Origin: Tetrapisispora phaffii CBS 4417
Taxonomy: Eukaryota; Ascomycota; Saccharomycetes; Saccharomycetales; Saccharomycetaceae
DNA: 64,000 nt
Assembly: GCF_000236905.1 (NCBI RefSeq)
Contig: NC_016530.1
Span: 186,001 to 250,000, forward strand
Reading direction: 5' to 3'
The notes beneath the pieces were generated by a model, which worked only from the letters and a program-made list of their open reading frames with translations, was not told the origin of the DNA and made no database searches. Shown piece by piece: positions 29,893 to 39,773 of this stretch (the stretch's first letter is position 1; the number at the start of each line of letters is the position of its first letter). Both the position numbers and the translations under genes were made by a program.

Positions 29893-31182
29893 CTATTCGA
29901 TGATTCTAGTGATTAAACCAGTACCGACGGTTTTGCCACCTTCTCTGATATTAAAACGTTGTCCTAATTCGATTGGGGTTGGATGAATTAATTCACACTC
30001 CATTTCGACGTTATCACCAGGCATAACTTGCTTGGAATGGTCTTCTACGGATTCTGGGAATCTTAAGACCACAGTGACGTCTGCGGTTCTGATGAACATT
30101 TGTGGTCTGTAGTTTTCACCGAAACCAGAATGTCTGCCACCTTCTTCTTTGGATAAAATATACAAGGATGCCAAGACCTTGGTGTGTGCCTTGACGGTAC
30201 CTGGTTTAGCCAAAACCATTCCTCTCTTGATTTGATCTCTTCTGATACCTCTCACTAAAACACCAGCGTTATCACCAGCCATAGCTTGGTCCAATTCTTT
30301 TCTAAACATTTCAATACCGGTGACGGTAGTCTTGATTGGGGTCTTAGTATGGCCCACAATTTCAACTTCCTCATTCTTCTTCAATTCACCTCTTTCCACT
30401 CTACCGGTAACGACAGTACCTCTACCAGAAATAGAGAAGATGTCTTCAACTGGCATCAAGAAAGGTTTTTCCAAGTCTCTGGCTGGCGTTGGGATATACT
30501 CATCGACAGCATCCAACAACTTCATGATTGCCTTCTCACCAATCTCCGGTTCTCTTCCTTCCAAAGCACAAAGAGCAGAACCCATAATCACAGGAACGTT
30601 ATCACCATCGAAACCATATTGAGTCAATAACTCTCTCATTTCCATTTCGACCAACTCCAGCATCTCAGCGTCATCGACGGTATCGACTTTATTAACAAAA
30701 ACAACCAAATTCTGCACACCAACTTGTCTAGCCAACAATAAATGTTCTCTAGTCTGTGGCATTTGACCATCACTTGCCGCAACAACAATGATAGCACCAT
30801 CCATTTGGGCAGCACCAGTAATCATATTCTTGATATAATCAGCATGACCTGGACAGTCGACATGCGAGTAATGTCTCTTTGCGGTTTCATATTCAACATG
30901 AGCAGTAGAAATGGTAATACCTCTTGCTCTCTCTTCAGGAGCCTTATCAATGGCAGCATAATCCAAAAAATCAGCACCACCTTTGCTTGCCAAAGTCTTT
31001 GTGATGGCAGCAGTCAAAGTGGTCTTACCGTGATCAACATGACCAATAGTACCCACATTTACATGTGGCTTAGAACGATCGAAAGCAGCAGCATAACCTC
31101 TAGTGGCCAAAAATGAGACTCGTGGAACAACGCTCGCGAACCTCGTTCTCGAAATCAAATAAGCAGACTTGGATAAAAACAT
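29893..31182 (-). CDS. TUF1: Mitochondrial elongation factor Tu
   Basis: Translational GTPase that delivers aminoacyl-tRNA to mitochondrial ribosomes. 429 residues (about 437 in S. cerevisiae). An N-terminal presequence rich in Arg/Ser and free of acidic residues (about 1-31, ending near [12 protein letters not shown]) is followed by bacterial-type EF-Tu: G1 GHVDHGKT at 47-54, switch I RGITIST, G3 DCPGH at 109-113, G4 NKVD at 164-167, then domains II ([13 protein letters not shown]) and III ([16 protein letters not shown]). Highly biased codons. Ortholog of YOR187W; MSB1 lies on one side as in S. cerevisiae, with ECM38 interleaved. Confidence 0.96.
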   Translation of the reverse strand: MFLSKSAYLISRTRFASVVPRVSFLATRGYAAAFDRSKPHVNVGTIGHVDHGKTTLTAAITKTLASKGGADFLDYAAIDKAPEERARGITISTAHVEYETAKRHYSHVDCPGHADYIKNMITGAAQMDGAIIVVAASDGQMPQTREHLLLARQVGVQNLVVFVNKVDTVDDAEMLELVEMEMRELLTQYGFDGDNVPVIMGSALCALEGREPEIGEKAIMKLLDAVDEYIPTPARDLEKPFLMPVEDIFSISGRGTVVTGRVERGELKKNEEVEIVGHTKTPIKTTVTGIEMFRKELDQAMAGDNAGVLVRGIRRDQIKRGMVLAKPGTVKAHTKVLASLYILSKEEGGRHSGFGENYRPQMFIRTADVTVVLRFPESVEDHSKQVMPGDNVEMECELIHPTPIELGQRFNIREGGKTVGTGLITRIIE

Positions 31183-31557
31183 AGTCGGATGTTCTGTGTG
31201 TCCCTTGAACTGTTCTCCTAAAACCCCTTGACAACCACTGTTTCACAACCCCATAACCATGGCATCTTCTCATAGCTCTCCTTTATATATATCACATCAA
31301 GTCTTGGGAATCGGTCTCCAGTGTTGTCGAGTTGCCAGCAGATTCTCGTTCGACGTGACAGAAAAAGCGGGTCAGTCGTTTTTCACGAACGCACGTGATG
31401 TGTCACTTTTCACGGCGGGTGCAAGCGCCGAGGTCTTCTCCCGTAACTTGAGGGCATCTGGGCATATAAAAGAGAATTTCCTGTGAGGTCGTTAGATCAG
31501 AAGGTTGTGGATGCCGTGTTGCTCTGGACGGAGGCGGTGGAAAGGCAGATAACAACG
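31183..31557. other. Divergent promoter TUF1/YHC1
   Basis: 375 bases. Contains one CACGTG E-box (31392-31397) and is the left shoulder of the GC-rich island that covers YHC1 and ATP14. The frame continuing upstream of YHC1 has only a GTG start and is not used. Confidence 0.6.
31392..31397. promoter_or_regulatory. CACGTG E-box
   Basis: GCACGTGATG: a Cbf1/Pho4-type E-box between the divergent TUF1 and YHC1 starts. Confidence 0.4.
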
Positions 31558-32025
31558 ATGGCGAGATACTACTGTGTGTATTGCAACTCGTATTTAACGC
31601 ACGACACGAGCAGTGTGAGGCGCTCGCACCTGGTGGGGAAGCACCACGTGAAGGCTGTCGCCGATTACTACCGCAACAGGAGCGCTGTCGGCCGCCAGGC
31701 CCACAGCGTTGCGTTGACGCTGGCCAAGCGCAGATATAAGAAGCTGCTGGCCAAGGCGCCTGGGGCCCCAGAGGGCCCCCTTGGCTTGTTGGCGGCAGCG
31801 TACGCTGCCGCCCCCGGCCACTCGCTGGTCTTCGACGCCCGCCAGCGCAAGGACATCGCCCAGTACGTGCGCGCCAGCCGTCTGCCCCAGCGCTCGAACG
31901 TGGCGGCGGCCACCGTCGCCAGCCAGCAGGCCTCGACGTCCAAAGCCGCTGTGCTGCCATCGCCGGCACAGCTCCCGCTGCACCAGCAGCCCGCTGCACC
32001 AGCCTACTACCACCGCAGCACGTGA
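31558..32025 (+). CDS. YHC1: U1 snRNP protein C
   Basis: U1C subunit of the U1 snRNP, which stabilises pairing of U1 RNA with the 5' splice site. 155 residues; S. cerevisiae Yhc1 is about 231, so the C-terminus is shorter. The N-terminal U1-type zinc finger is perfect: MARYYCVYCNSYLTHDTSSV with Cys6, Cys9, His24 and His30 as ligands, then KAVADYYRN. The Pro/Ala/Gln-rich tail is typical of U1C proteins. I start at the ATG giving MARYYC. Codon use is unlike its neighbours: nearly all third positions are G or C (CTG, GCC, GGC, CGC codons). Row 31741-31800 inside it has 44/60 G+C. Ortholog of YLR298C, next to ECM38 in S. cerevisiae. Confidence 0.93.
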   Translation: MARYYCVYCNSYLTHDTSSVRRSHLVGKHHVKAVADYYRNRSAVGRQAHSVALTLAKRRYKKLLAKAPGAPEGPLGLLAAAYAAAPGHSLVFDARQRKDIAQYVRASRLPQRSNVAAATVASQQASTSKAAVLPSPAQLPLHQQPAAPAYYHRST

Positions 32026-32055
32026 TGAGCACGAAAGTCACGTGGTCTGCACGTG
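32019..32055. promoter_or_regulatory. Triple CACGTG E-box cluster upstream of ATP14
   Basis: Three CACGTG sites at 32019-32024, 32039-32044 and 32050-32055, two of them TCACGTG or GCACGTGAC types favoured by Cbf1. The first overlaps the YHC1 stop. Cbf1 is known to act on respiratory genes, which suits ATP14 about 250 bases downstream. Confidence 0.5.
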
Positions 32056-32074
32056 ACACCATCACGCCCCACGA

Positions 32075-32082
32075 ACCAATCA
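32075..32082 (+). promoter_or_regulatory. CCAAT box (Hap2/3/4/5)
   Basis: ACCAATCA matches the HAP-complex consensus ACCAAYNA, next to the E-box cluster and about 220 bases upstream of the mitochondrial ATP14 gene. Confidence 0.45.
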
Positions 32083-32302
32083 CGCGGCTGCTTCCGCTCC
32101 GTCGGGGCAGCACAGCGCCGCGGTCCACTGGGTGTTGCGGTCTGTGAGCTTGTAACTATTTAAAGGACCAGCTGTGGTTGTTAGACGCAAGTTTGCAGAG
32201 CGTGTGTGGTATTTGAAGGTCCGCTGGTTCCTGCAATTGGAGCACGGACTGTCCTAGAAATAGAGACACCACATCACAGCTATAGTTTATTCACATCCCG
32301 CC

Positions 32303-32644
32303 ATGTTTGCTGCATCTTCCAGGTTACTACGTGCCAGGGCCATGCTCGGCGCCAAGAGGTTCGCCAGCACCGACGTCCTGCAGGACGTCTACCTCAAAGA
32401 GTTGAAGAGCGTCAAGAGCGTCAGCTTCGCTGACGCTGTCGCCAATGCCAAGGGCAACGTCAAGCAGTGGGTCGAGCCGGCCAGGCCGGCCGCCCCTGCG
32501 TTCGACCTGAGCGCATCGGACGTCAAGAAATACATCGACGAGCCCGTAGAGACGGCTGCTGCCCCAGCGTCCGCGACAGCGGACGCTGTCGAGGAGGACT
32601 GGCTTGTTCTGGACGAGCCAGCCGAGGACGAGCACGCCCATTAG
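32303..32644 (+). CDS. ATP14: F1Fo ATP synthase subunit h
   Basis: Small subunit h of mitochondrial ATP synthase, in the peripheral stalk. 113 residues (about 124 in S. cerevisiae). The N-terminus MFAASSRLLRARAMLGAKRFAST is a typical cleavable presequence. The mature part follows the family: DVLQDVYLKELKSVKSVSFADAVANAKGNVKQW, then the acidic C-terminus with the diagnostic EEDWLVLDEPAED. The gene lies in the same GC-rich island as YHC1, with GC-ending codons and many Ala residues replacing others. Synteny: YLR295C between YHC1 (YLR298C) and GSP1 (YLR293C). Confidence 0.9.
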   Translation: MFAASSRLLRARAMLGAKRFASTDVLQDVYLKELKSVKSVSFADAVANAKGNVKQWVEPARPAAPAFDLSASDVKKYIDEPVETAAAPASATADAVEEDWLVLDEPAEDEHAH

Positions 32645-33077
32645 CTTCCTCGCCCATGTCAAGACCCGTGTACAACAGTATCTACTATATAGACCAGCTC
32701 TAATATAATATATTCCTTCCACTCCCACCTCGCTCGCCATCCTGGCCATCCCAACCACCCTGGCCCTGGCACTGTCCCGTAACCCTCCCCCCTCATCCCA
32801 GCTCCAACACCTTAGCGCCACATCACCCCCGACGACGCCCGCTAGTAAAAAATTTTCTGACGAACGCCATCAAAACGGAACCTTCGATGGAAAACAAATC
32901 ATCTGGAAAACAGACACACACATACAGACAATAATATATATATATACATGTATGCATGCACTCTAATATATATAACATGGTTAGCCATGTCTTGAAGTTA
33001 CGATTAATTGGTTTTATTGCTGTTTTCGATTCTTGTCCTAAGAGCAGCGTATAACACAACATATCTTATATTGTACA
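32645..33077. other. Intergenic ATP14/GSP1
   Basis: 433 bases. G+C falls across it: the first 180 bases (CTCGCTCGCC, CCACCCTGGCCC types) belong to the GC-rich island, the rest is AT-rich with TATATATATA runs near 32935-32945. GSP1 promoter; no gene seen. Confidence 0.6.
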
Positions 33078-33719
33078 ATGGCTGAAGTTCCAACTTTTAA
33101 ATTAGTTTTGGTCGGTGATGGTGGTACCGGTAAGACCACTTTTGTCAAGAGACATTTAACCGGTGAATTTGAAAAAAAATACATTGCTACCATTGGTGTT
33201 GAAGTCCATCCATTATCCTTCTTCACTAACTTCGGTGAAATCAAATTCGACTGTTGGGATACCGCCGGTCAAGAAAAGTTCGGTGGTTTAAGAGACGGTT
33301 ATTACATTAACGCTCAATGTGGTATTATCATGTTCGATGTCACCTCCAGAATCACTTACAAGAACGTTCCAAACTGGCACAGAGATTTGGTCAGAGTGTG
33401 TGAGAACATTCCAATCGTCTTATGTGGTAACAAGGTCGATGTCAAAGAAAGAAAAGTCAAGGCAAAGACCATCACTTTCCACAGAAAGAAGAACTTGCAA
33501 TATTACGATATCTCAGCCAAATCTAACTACAACTTCGAAAAACCATTCTTATGGTTGGCAAGAAAGTTGGCCGGTAACGCTCAATTAGAATTTGTTGCCT
33601 CCCCAGCTTTGGCTCCACCAGAGGTTCAAGTCGATGAACAATTAATGCAACAATATCAACAAGAAATGGAACAAGCCACTGCTTTACCATTACCTGATGA
33701 AGATGATGCTGATTTATAA
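33078..33719 (+). CDS. GSP1: Ran GTPase Gsp1
   Basis: Ran, the small GTPase that drives nuclear import and export. 213 residues (about 219 in S. cerevisiae). P-loop GDGGTGKTT at 13-21, switch [10 protein letters not shown], switch [12 protein letters not shown] (61-70, catalytic Gln65), NKVD, the base-contact [12 protein letters not shown], and the acidic C-terminus ending DEDDADL; there is no C-terminal cysteine, as expected for Ran. Strongly biased codons return to the AT-ending pattern of the neighbourhood, in contrast to the adjacent ATP14. S. cerevisiae has the WGD pair GSP1 (XII) and GSP2 (XV). Convergent with GUF1. Confidence 0.97.
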   Translation: MAEVPTFKLVLVGDGGTGKTTFVKRHLTGEFEKKYIATIGVEVHPLSFFTNFGEIKFDCWDTAGQEKFGGLRDGYYINAQCGIIMFDVTSRITYKNVPNWHRDLVRVCENIPIVLCGNKVDVKERKVKAKTITFHRKKNLQYYDISAKSNYNFEKPFLWLARKLAGNAQLEFVASPALAPPEVQVDEQLMQQYQQEMEQATALPLPDEDDADL

Positions 33720-33966
33720 TCACGTTTAGAACGTTTTAAAGGGCTTTATAAAAATTTCAAAATATTGATTTATTTCTATCCTCCCCCTCTCACTTCAATT
33801 ACTTACACGTACCCCCCATATGTACATGTTTGCATGCGAATATAAATATTATTACATAAATAATTTATAAAAATCAATAATAAATCAATAATAAAATCAA
33901 TAGTAAATTAAACATTATTTTATTCCCTATTTATAGTTTTATTTACAGGATTTTTGTGATCGCTAT

Positions 33967-35982
33967 TTAACGTCTTAAAAATTCTTGATATGCATCGGAA
34001 TTTATTTGAATATTACCTATACTTCTCATCTTCATTAGCTTCTTACCTTCTTTTTGCTTAACTAACAATTTTTTCCTTCTGGAGACGTCACTTGCATGCA
34101 ATTTAGCTAATACATCTTTTCTACGTGCTTTGATTGTTTCTCTAGCGATGATACGACTATTATTAACTCGTGCTTGAATTACAATTTCATAAAATTGAGA
34201 TTTAACAAATTTCTTGAAATCTTTAACCCATTCGGACCCAACTTTGTTTACTTTCGATTGATGCATGATGGTAGTTAGTGCGTCGACAGTAGTTCCGTTA
34301 ACTAATAACTCTAACTTAACAATATCGCTTTCACGGAATCCACTAACTTCATAATCCAAAGTAGCATACCCTTGTGAGACCGATTTTAATTTACCAAAAA
34401 AATTATCAACTAATTCATACAATGGTAATTCATATTTTAAGATCACTTGTTGTTTATTGTTCATTCCAATCGACATATATTTTAGTTCTAGTTGCCTGCC
34501 ACGATAATTATCGCATAACTTAATTACATTTCCTAGATATTCGTCAGGTAACGTTATGATGGCTTCAACAAACGGTTCTTTTAATTTTTTCACGTTGAGA
34601 TTACTACCATTTTTACGAAATGTTGGAAATTCATTAGGATTGGTAATTTCTTTTACGGTACCGTCAGTATACTCTATCATATATGGTACTGTGGGCTGAG
34701 TAATGATTAACTTGGTACCGTACTCTTTTTCTAGTCTCTCTGTGAAAACAGATGCATGTAATGATCCTAAAAATCCTAATCTCCAACCTTGTCCTAGCGC
34801 ATTAGATGTCTCTCTCTCGATACAAACCGACTTATCATTGAGGACTAGCCTGTTGATATCGTCATCAAGAGCCTTGAATTCTATCCCATCAGCAGGAAAT
34901 GCCCCAACAAAAACCATGGGTTTTGTTTCATCAAATCCAGGTAACACTTCAGTTTGTGATTCAAACCCAACTTGCATAAATGTATCACCAATCTTTGCAT
35001 CCTTGGAATTCTTCATTCCTGGTACAATGTACCCAACTTGCCCAAAGGATAATTTCTCAGTTGCTACTCTATCTGGATACATAATACCAACCTCTTTGAT
35101 ATCATATTTCGACTTCGTCGTTGCACTTGAGATACGATCTCCTTTCTTAATTGTTCCGTCAACAACATGTACCAATAGTACAACACCCATATATGAGTCA
35201 TACCATGAATCAACTAGCAGAGCTCTGAACGGTTTGTCCTTGACGTTATTTGAAGGTGCTGGAATCCAATCTATTATTGCAGGTAATAGGTCTTCCTTGA
35301 CATTAAGTCCCGATTTTGAACTGATTTTTAAAATGTCTTCTTCCTTCATCTCAAATGTATTCTCTATTTGTTCAATAGCTTTCGGGACATCGGCTATACT
35401 CAAATCAATTTTATTTACAACCGGTATCAACTTCAGCCCCATACTGTATGCCAAGTAAAAATTAGCAACAGTTTGTGATTGTACTCCCTTCGAAGCATCG
35501 ACCAGCAATATTGCTCCATTACAGGCTTTGTAAGATCTTGAAACTTCGTCTCTAAAATCAACATGTCCTGGTGTGTCGATCAAATGCAGTAAGTAATCTT
35601 TTCCTGTTCGTTCATCAGTATAGAACATTGAACATGTCTGAGCCTTGATTGTAATTCCACGTTCTTTCTCCACTTCTAATTTGTCCAAAACTCGTTCACC
35701 ACCGTTCCCTCTAGTGATGACATTTGTTATCTCCAGTAGTCTGTCAGATAACGTCGATTTTCCATGGTCAATATGAGCTACAATTGAAAAGTTTCTATAG
35801 TTTTCAATCGGAATACTTTCGATCCTCTTCTGCAGTTGCAATATATTCTTTTGTTTCAATTGTTTCGCAATATTACTATCGGATGTAACGTTGGTATTTA
35901 CAGCAGAAGAACTTGACCATCGTGCTTGTCGTAGCCCTGCTCGTTGGATCTGTACAAACCGTACTATGCCATTTTTGTTCAT
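33967..35982 (-). CDS. GUF1: Mitochondrial LepA/EF4-type GTPase Guf1
   Basis: Mitochondrial-matrix translational GTPase related to bacterial LepA (EF4), which supports mitochondrial translation under stress. 671 residues (about 645 in S. cerevisiae). An N-terminal presequence (RFVQIQRAGLRQARWSSSSAV) precedes G1 AHIDHGKS at 69-76, the switch ERGITIKAQT, G3 DTPGHVDF and G4 NKIDL. LepA-specific elements follow: QVGYIVPGMK, GWRLGFLGSLHASVFTERLEKEYG and the C-terminal domain with KMRSIGNIQI. Frame intact. Ortholog of YLR289W. Divergent from CTS1 across 1 kb. Confidence 0.94.
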   Translation of the reverse strand: MNKNGIVRFVQIQRAGLRQARWSSSSAVNTNVTSDSNIAKQLKQKNILQLQKRIESIPIENYRNFSIVAHIDHGKSTLSDRLLEITNVITRGNGGERVLDKLEVEKERGITIKAQTCSMFYTDERTGKDYLLHLIDTPGHVDFRDEVSRSYKACNGAILLVDASKGVQSQTVANFYLAYSMGLKLIPVVNKIDLSIADVPKAIEQIENTFEMKEEDILKISSKSGLNVKEDLLPAIIDWIPAPSNNVKDKPFRALLVDSWYDSYMGVVLLVHVVDGTIKKGDRISSATTKSKYDIKEVGIMYPDRVATEKLSFGQVGYIVPGMKNSKDAKIGDTFMQVGFESQTEVLPGFDETKPMVFVGAFPADGIEFKALDDDINRLVLNDKSVCIERETSNALGQGWRLGFLGSLHASVFTERLEKEYGTKLIITQPTVPYMIEYTDGTVKEITNPNEFPTFRKNGSNLNVKKLKEPFVEAIITLPDEYLGNVIKLCDNYRGRQLELKYMSIGMNNKQQVILKYELPLYELVDNFFGKLKSVSQGYATLDYEVSGFRESDIVKLELLVNGTTVDALTTIMHQSKVNKVGSEWVKDFKKFVKSQFYEIVIQARVNNSRIIARETIKARRKDVLAKLHASDVSRRKKLLVKQKEGKKLMKMRSIGNIQINSDAYQEFLRR

Positions 35983-36292
35983 TTACAAAACAATGTATGC
36001 AATTAAGTGCCAGACTTTTATGAACCACTAGTGACTTTAAACTATCAGCTGTAAGTAGAATAATTAACTGAACAAGGTCACAGAATCGGATTGTTAGGCA
36101 AGTATTTCAATCCTCAGCTTTCTAGATGAGTGTATTTTATTTTTGTTCCTAACAACCTCTCAATTCAAAAATCTTAAAACCTTCAAAGACCAAGATTCCA
36201 CCACGGTTATAATAACAAGCATCTATATCCTTCAATGCAAACTAAGTTAGCAGAATTATTCATCTATAGAATACCTTAAATTGATACTTCTG

Positions 36293-36333
36293 CTTTACAT
36301 ACTTTACATACTTTACATACTTTACATACTTTA
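36293..36333 (+). repeat. Tandem ACTTTACAT repeat
   Basis: About 4.5 perfect copies of the 9-base unit ACTTTACAT, immediately left of the GCTGG cluster in the CTS1 promoter. Confidence 0.9.
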
Positions 36334-36492
36334 GCCAGCACTAGTTCCTTGTGAAAGTTTCAATTTTGCTGGGTTCTTTTCAGAAAGCGGAAGAGAAGGT
36401 GATGCGCAAGCTGGGACGGGACGGGACGGGCGCCGACCTGTAGGCTGGGACTTTTCCATAATGCTGCCTAGCGCTGGGCAGAAACGAGCTGG
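36333..36492. promoter_or_regulatory. Ace2/Swi5-type site cluster, CTS1 promoter
   Basis: Six core sites in 160 bases: AGCCAGCA at 36333-36340 (full match to RRCCAGCR), and GCTGG cores at 36368, 36410, 36444, 36473 and 36488. In S. cerevisiae CTS1 is the textbook Ace2 target, expressed in daughter cells for septum breakdown, with Ace2 sites several hundred bases upstream. Here the cluster is 530-690 bases upstream of the CTS1 ATG. Confidence 0.65.
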
Positions 36493-37023
36493 CTCATTTT
36501 GCTGCTGTGTTGAATTGTCGTTCAATGCTTGGCTCAGCGATGGAAAGTGACAGTAATTGTAACAATTTTTGAAGGTAAGTGTCAGGATGAGTTGGGTAGT
36601 TCGAATGAACTGGACATTCTTGTTTTAGTCACTTCTGATTACAGGGTCTAGATAATTGAGTCAAAGCATTCTGATGTTTCTGTTATTGTTATTGTTCTTG
36701 TTCTGTTCTTGTTTTTTATTTGTTTATATTTTGCAAGAATGAAAACATTGAATAATTACCTGGCAAGAACGACAAGCTTAGTTCCTGTTACTTTGATGGT
36801 TACAATTGATGATAGATTTCCACTTATTTATTGATATAAATAGATCAAGTATTTTGATAGTAATAGAAAAATGATTCCAGATCTTGATTACATCTATTTT
36901 ATTCAATGTTATCATGTACTAGAAATAACCAAACCAAGTCTTTCGTTTATCTAAGGTCAATACTAATAACCTTTTCCGATTATAAAACAACTTTAATCAT
37001 AGCATCGATTACTCTTCTAAAAA

Positions 37024-38679
37024 ATGTTTGGTTCTCTATTAATAAATACTTTATTCCTCACATTGTTTCCAATGTTCGCTCATTCTTTTGATAATGATGC
37101 AAAGGACAACGTCGTTGTTTACTGGGGACAAAACTCACAGGGTTCCCAGGAAAGCTTAGCATATTACTGTCAAAACAGTAGTGCTGATATCTACCTGTTA
37201 TCCTTTTTGAATGTTTATCCAACTTTAGGTTTAAATTTTGCTAATGCTTGTTCTGACACTTTCTCTAATGGTTTATTACACTGTAGTCAAATTGCTGAGG
37301 ATATTAAAACTTGCCAATCTCTAGGTAAGAAAGTTTTATTATCTCTAGGTGGTGCCGCCGGTAGTTATGGATTTTCTGATGACACTGAAGCTGAAACTTT
37401 TGCTCAAACTTTATGGGACACTTTTGGTGAAGGTTCTGCTAATGAACGTCCATTCGATGACGCCATTGTCGATGGTTTTGATTTCGATATTGAAAACAAT
37501 TCTTCCACTGGTTACGCTGCTCTAGTTAATAAATTAAGAACTTTATTCAAATCCAGCTCGAAATCTTACTACATTTCCGCTGCTCCTCAATGTCCATATC
37601 CAGATGCTTCCGTTGGTGATTTATTAGCCAATGTTGACGTCGATTTTGCCTTTATCCAATTCTATAACAACTACTGTAACGTTGAAGCTACTTTTAACTG
37701 GGATACTTGGGTCACTTACGCTGAAAGCGTCTCTCCAAACTCTAATATTAAGTTATACCTAGGTTTACCAGCTTCTTCCACTGCTGCAAGCACTGGTTAT
37801 ATCTCTGACATGGATGTCTTAGCTTCTGTTATTTCTTCCATTTCTACCTCTCCAAACTTCGGTGGTATCTCTCTATGGGATGCTTCTCAAGGTTTTGCCA
37901 ACAAAATTGAAGGTACCAACTATATCGAAGAAATGAAAATATTATTAAATGCTAATGCTTCAAACACAACTAGCACTTCTGTCGCTTCTAGCACTTCTAC
38001 AACTGCTACTTCTACAACTGCTACTTCTACAACTGTTGCTTCATCATCTATTGTTAAAGCAACTACCTCTTCTTCTGTTGCCAGCTCTACTAAAGTTACT
38101 GAAGTTTCCTCTTCTTCTCAAACTTCTCAATTTACTTTAGCTTCTTCATCATCTTTTGTTACAATTGCTACTTCTAGTTCACACGGTCACTCTGCTCAAT
38201 CTAGTGCAGCTCCAACCATTATTGAAACTATCATCACACAATCTGAAAGTCGTATTACTACAACTCTATACCCTGCATCCAGTTCTATTGCTGTTCTGTC
38301 TTCTGCTGAACAAAACAACGTTGTTCCAAGTACTGCACCAGTTATTGGATCAACCACTTCAACTGCCGCTACTACCACTCAACAACTTTCTTCTACTTCT
38401 ACTTCAGCCGCTGCCACCAGCACCGTTGCGGCTACTACAGATGTTCATGTTCAAGCACAAGCTTTAAATGCACAATATGCCGCTGGGCAATTAAACGGTT
38501 CTGCTAACCCAGTTGAAGGTGACAGAGCTTGTTCTGCTGACGGTAAATATGCTGTTTTCGATCATAACGACTGGGTTTACTTTGAATGTGCTGCAGGTAC
38601 TTCTTGTTATGCTTATGATTGGAACAATGAAGTATTTACTGGTTGCAACTTCTCTCAATCTAAAGCTGATTACCAATAA
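37024..38679 (+). CDS. CTS1: Endochitinase
   Basis: Secreted GH18 endochitinase that separates daughter from mother cell by digesting septal chitin. 551 residues (about 562 in S. cerevisiae). The signal peptide MFGSLLINTLFLTLFPMFAHS precedes the catalytic domain (about 22-312), with LLSLGGAAGSYGF and the catalytic DGFDFDIEN: Asp153, Asp155 and acid Glu157, the same numbering as I recall for S. cerevisiae. A Ser/Thr-rich stalk (about 312-470, heavily O-mannosylated in relatives) joins to a C-terminal chitin-binding domain (CBM19, about 480-551) with four cysteines. Convergent with EFM7 as in YLR286C/YLR285W. Confidence 0.96.
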   Translation: MFGSLLINTLFLTLFPMFAHSFDNDAKDNVVVYWGQNSQGSQESLAYYCQNSSADIYLLSFLNVYPTLGLNFANACSDTFSNGLLHCSQIAEDIKTCQSLGKKVLLSLGGAAGSYGFSDDTEAETFAQTLWDTFGEGSANERPFDDAIVDGFDFDIENNSSTGYAALVNKLRTLFKSSSKSYYISAAPQCPYPDASVGDLLANVDVDFAFIQFYNNYCNVEATFNWDTWVTYAESVSPNSNIKLYLGLPASSTAASTGYISDMDVLASVISSISTSPNFGGISLWDASQGFANKIEGTNYIEEMKILLNANASNTTSTSVASSTSTTATSTTATSTTVASSSIVKATTSSSVASSTKVTEVSSSSQTSQFTLASSSSFVTIATSSSHGHSAQSSAAPTIIETIITQSESRITTTLYPASSSIAVLSSAEQNNVVPSTAPVIGSTTSTAATTTQQLSSTSTSAAATSTVAATTDVHVQAQALNAQYAAGQLNGSANPVEGDRACSADGKYAVFDHNDWVYFECAAGTSCYAYDWNNEVFTGCNFSQSKADYQ

Positions 38680-38966
38680 ATGATTTGATGCTCATTAAAT
38701 AATAACGACACAACTGCACATGACGAACAATTAACTAATAAGGTATGATACCCTTATTAATGAACACTTCTATATTTAAAATATTAAATATACATATATA
38801 ACATGCCATAATTTTTATATAGAACACTGCATTAAATATATAAGAAATAATAGTAACAATATTAGAAATATTATAAAATGGATTACAAATACTTATCTTA
38901 AAGCTCCATTTTTAAATTTACTATTTTATTGATACAATAATAATACATATATTATCTTTAATTTAT

Positions 38967-39773
38967 TTATTTATGAGTTAAATAAAATGCATAGACACGA
39001 GATCTGATTTCAATTGTCTCGTCATCTTCCTCGAACATAGGTTTCCAATTGACCACCTCAATTTTTTGTGGAACAAGATCATATTCCTTTGCAGTTTCGA
39101 AAAATCCAAGATCCGCATCTAGTAGCCATGGTCTGTGTGGGGAAAAAACTACTAAGGCTTTACCTTCTTTAGCCAATAGGTCTTTTGTAGTTTTTAATAA
39201 TTTATGATGCTCGGTATGGTTGAAAACTAAATCACTTAAAATCATTAAATCAAACTTATCATCTCCGTCAAGATGATTAGTCAAGGATGTGTAATCATTG
39301 CCCCAAATATAACCTTCCACAATCAAATTTCTGTTCTTCAATTCGAGTTCTTTTTCTTTACTGTCTGTTGATAGTTCTTTACCATTAAATATTTCATGGT
39401 CAATGTTATATTGAATATTTGCTAACAAATCAGCATCTGGGTAATCTGTCGAAACAACTTTTTTAGCACCAATCAATGATGAGACTAGTGAAGGTAACGC
39501 GCTAGCAGCACCTAATTCTAAGACGTTCTTATCTTTAACCAATTCAGGGTATTTATCTAAATGTTTAGCAGTATAAATACCAGCATTCCATAATAAATGT
39601 CCCCATAATGGGGATGTACCAACCAATCTCAACTTGATATCCTTCTTCTGAGAGGCAGAGGAGTCAGATACATATGATCTCTCATAATTTGCAAAATGGG
39701 CAGGAGGAGGAGGAGGAAGGAAATCCTCTGGTTCATCAAACAAACCACCACCTAAAAATTCGTTATCAGACAT
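38967..39773 (-). CDS. EFM7: eEF1A N-terminal methyltransferase Efm7 (Nnt1)
   Basis: Class I SAM-dependent methyltransferase of the METTL21/nicotinamide N-methyltransferase-like group; in S. cerevisiae Efm7/Nnt1 methylates the N-terminus and adjacent lysine of eEF1A. 268 residues (about 261 in yeast). The conserved opening [21 protein letters not shown] is followed by [15 protein letters not shown] motif [13 protein letters not shown] (about 84-95), acidic loop STDYPD, and the [17 protein letters not shown] element. Ortholog of YLR285W. Confidence 0.92.
   Translation of the reverse strand: MSDNEFLGGGLFDEPEDFLPPPPPAHFANYERSYVSDSSASQKKDIKLRLVGTSPLWGHLLWNAGIYTAKHLDKYPELVKDKNVLELGAASALPSLVSSLIGAKKVVSTDYPDADLLANIQYNIDHEIFNGKELSTDSKEKELELKNRNLIVEGYIWGNDYTSLTNHLDGDDKFDLMILSDLVFNHTEHHKLLKTTKDLLAKEGKALVVFSPHRPWLLDADLGFFETAKEYDLVPQKIEVVNWKPMFEEDDETIEIRSRVYAFYLTHK

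Larger units (their letters stand above)
35983..37023. other. Divergent intergenic GUF1/CTS1
   Basis: 1.04 kb. Contains a nonamer tandem repeat (36293-36333), then a cluster of six GCTGG/CCAGC sites (36333-36492) and a GGGAC triplet repeat near 36413-36430. The CTS1-proximal 500 bases are AT-rich. RPS30 and MEC3, found between these genes in S. cerevisiae, are absent. Confidence 0.65.

Noticed and set aside
31594..32128. Long minus-strand and shifted frames across YHC1
   Set aside because: Artefacts of the GC-rich island, where stop codons are rare; the plus-strand frame has the U1C zinc finger and the others have nothing.
33720..33966. snR36-like snoRNA downstream of GSP1, as near S. cerevisiae GSP2
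   Set aside because: The interval is short and AT-rich, and I could not draw an H/ACA double hairpin with box H and ACA.
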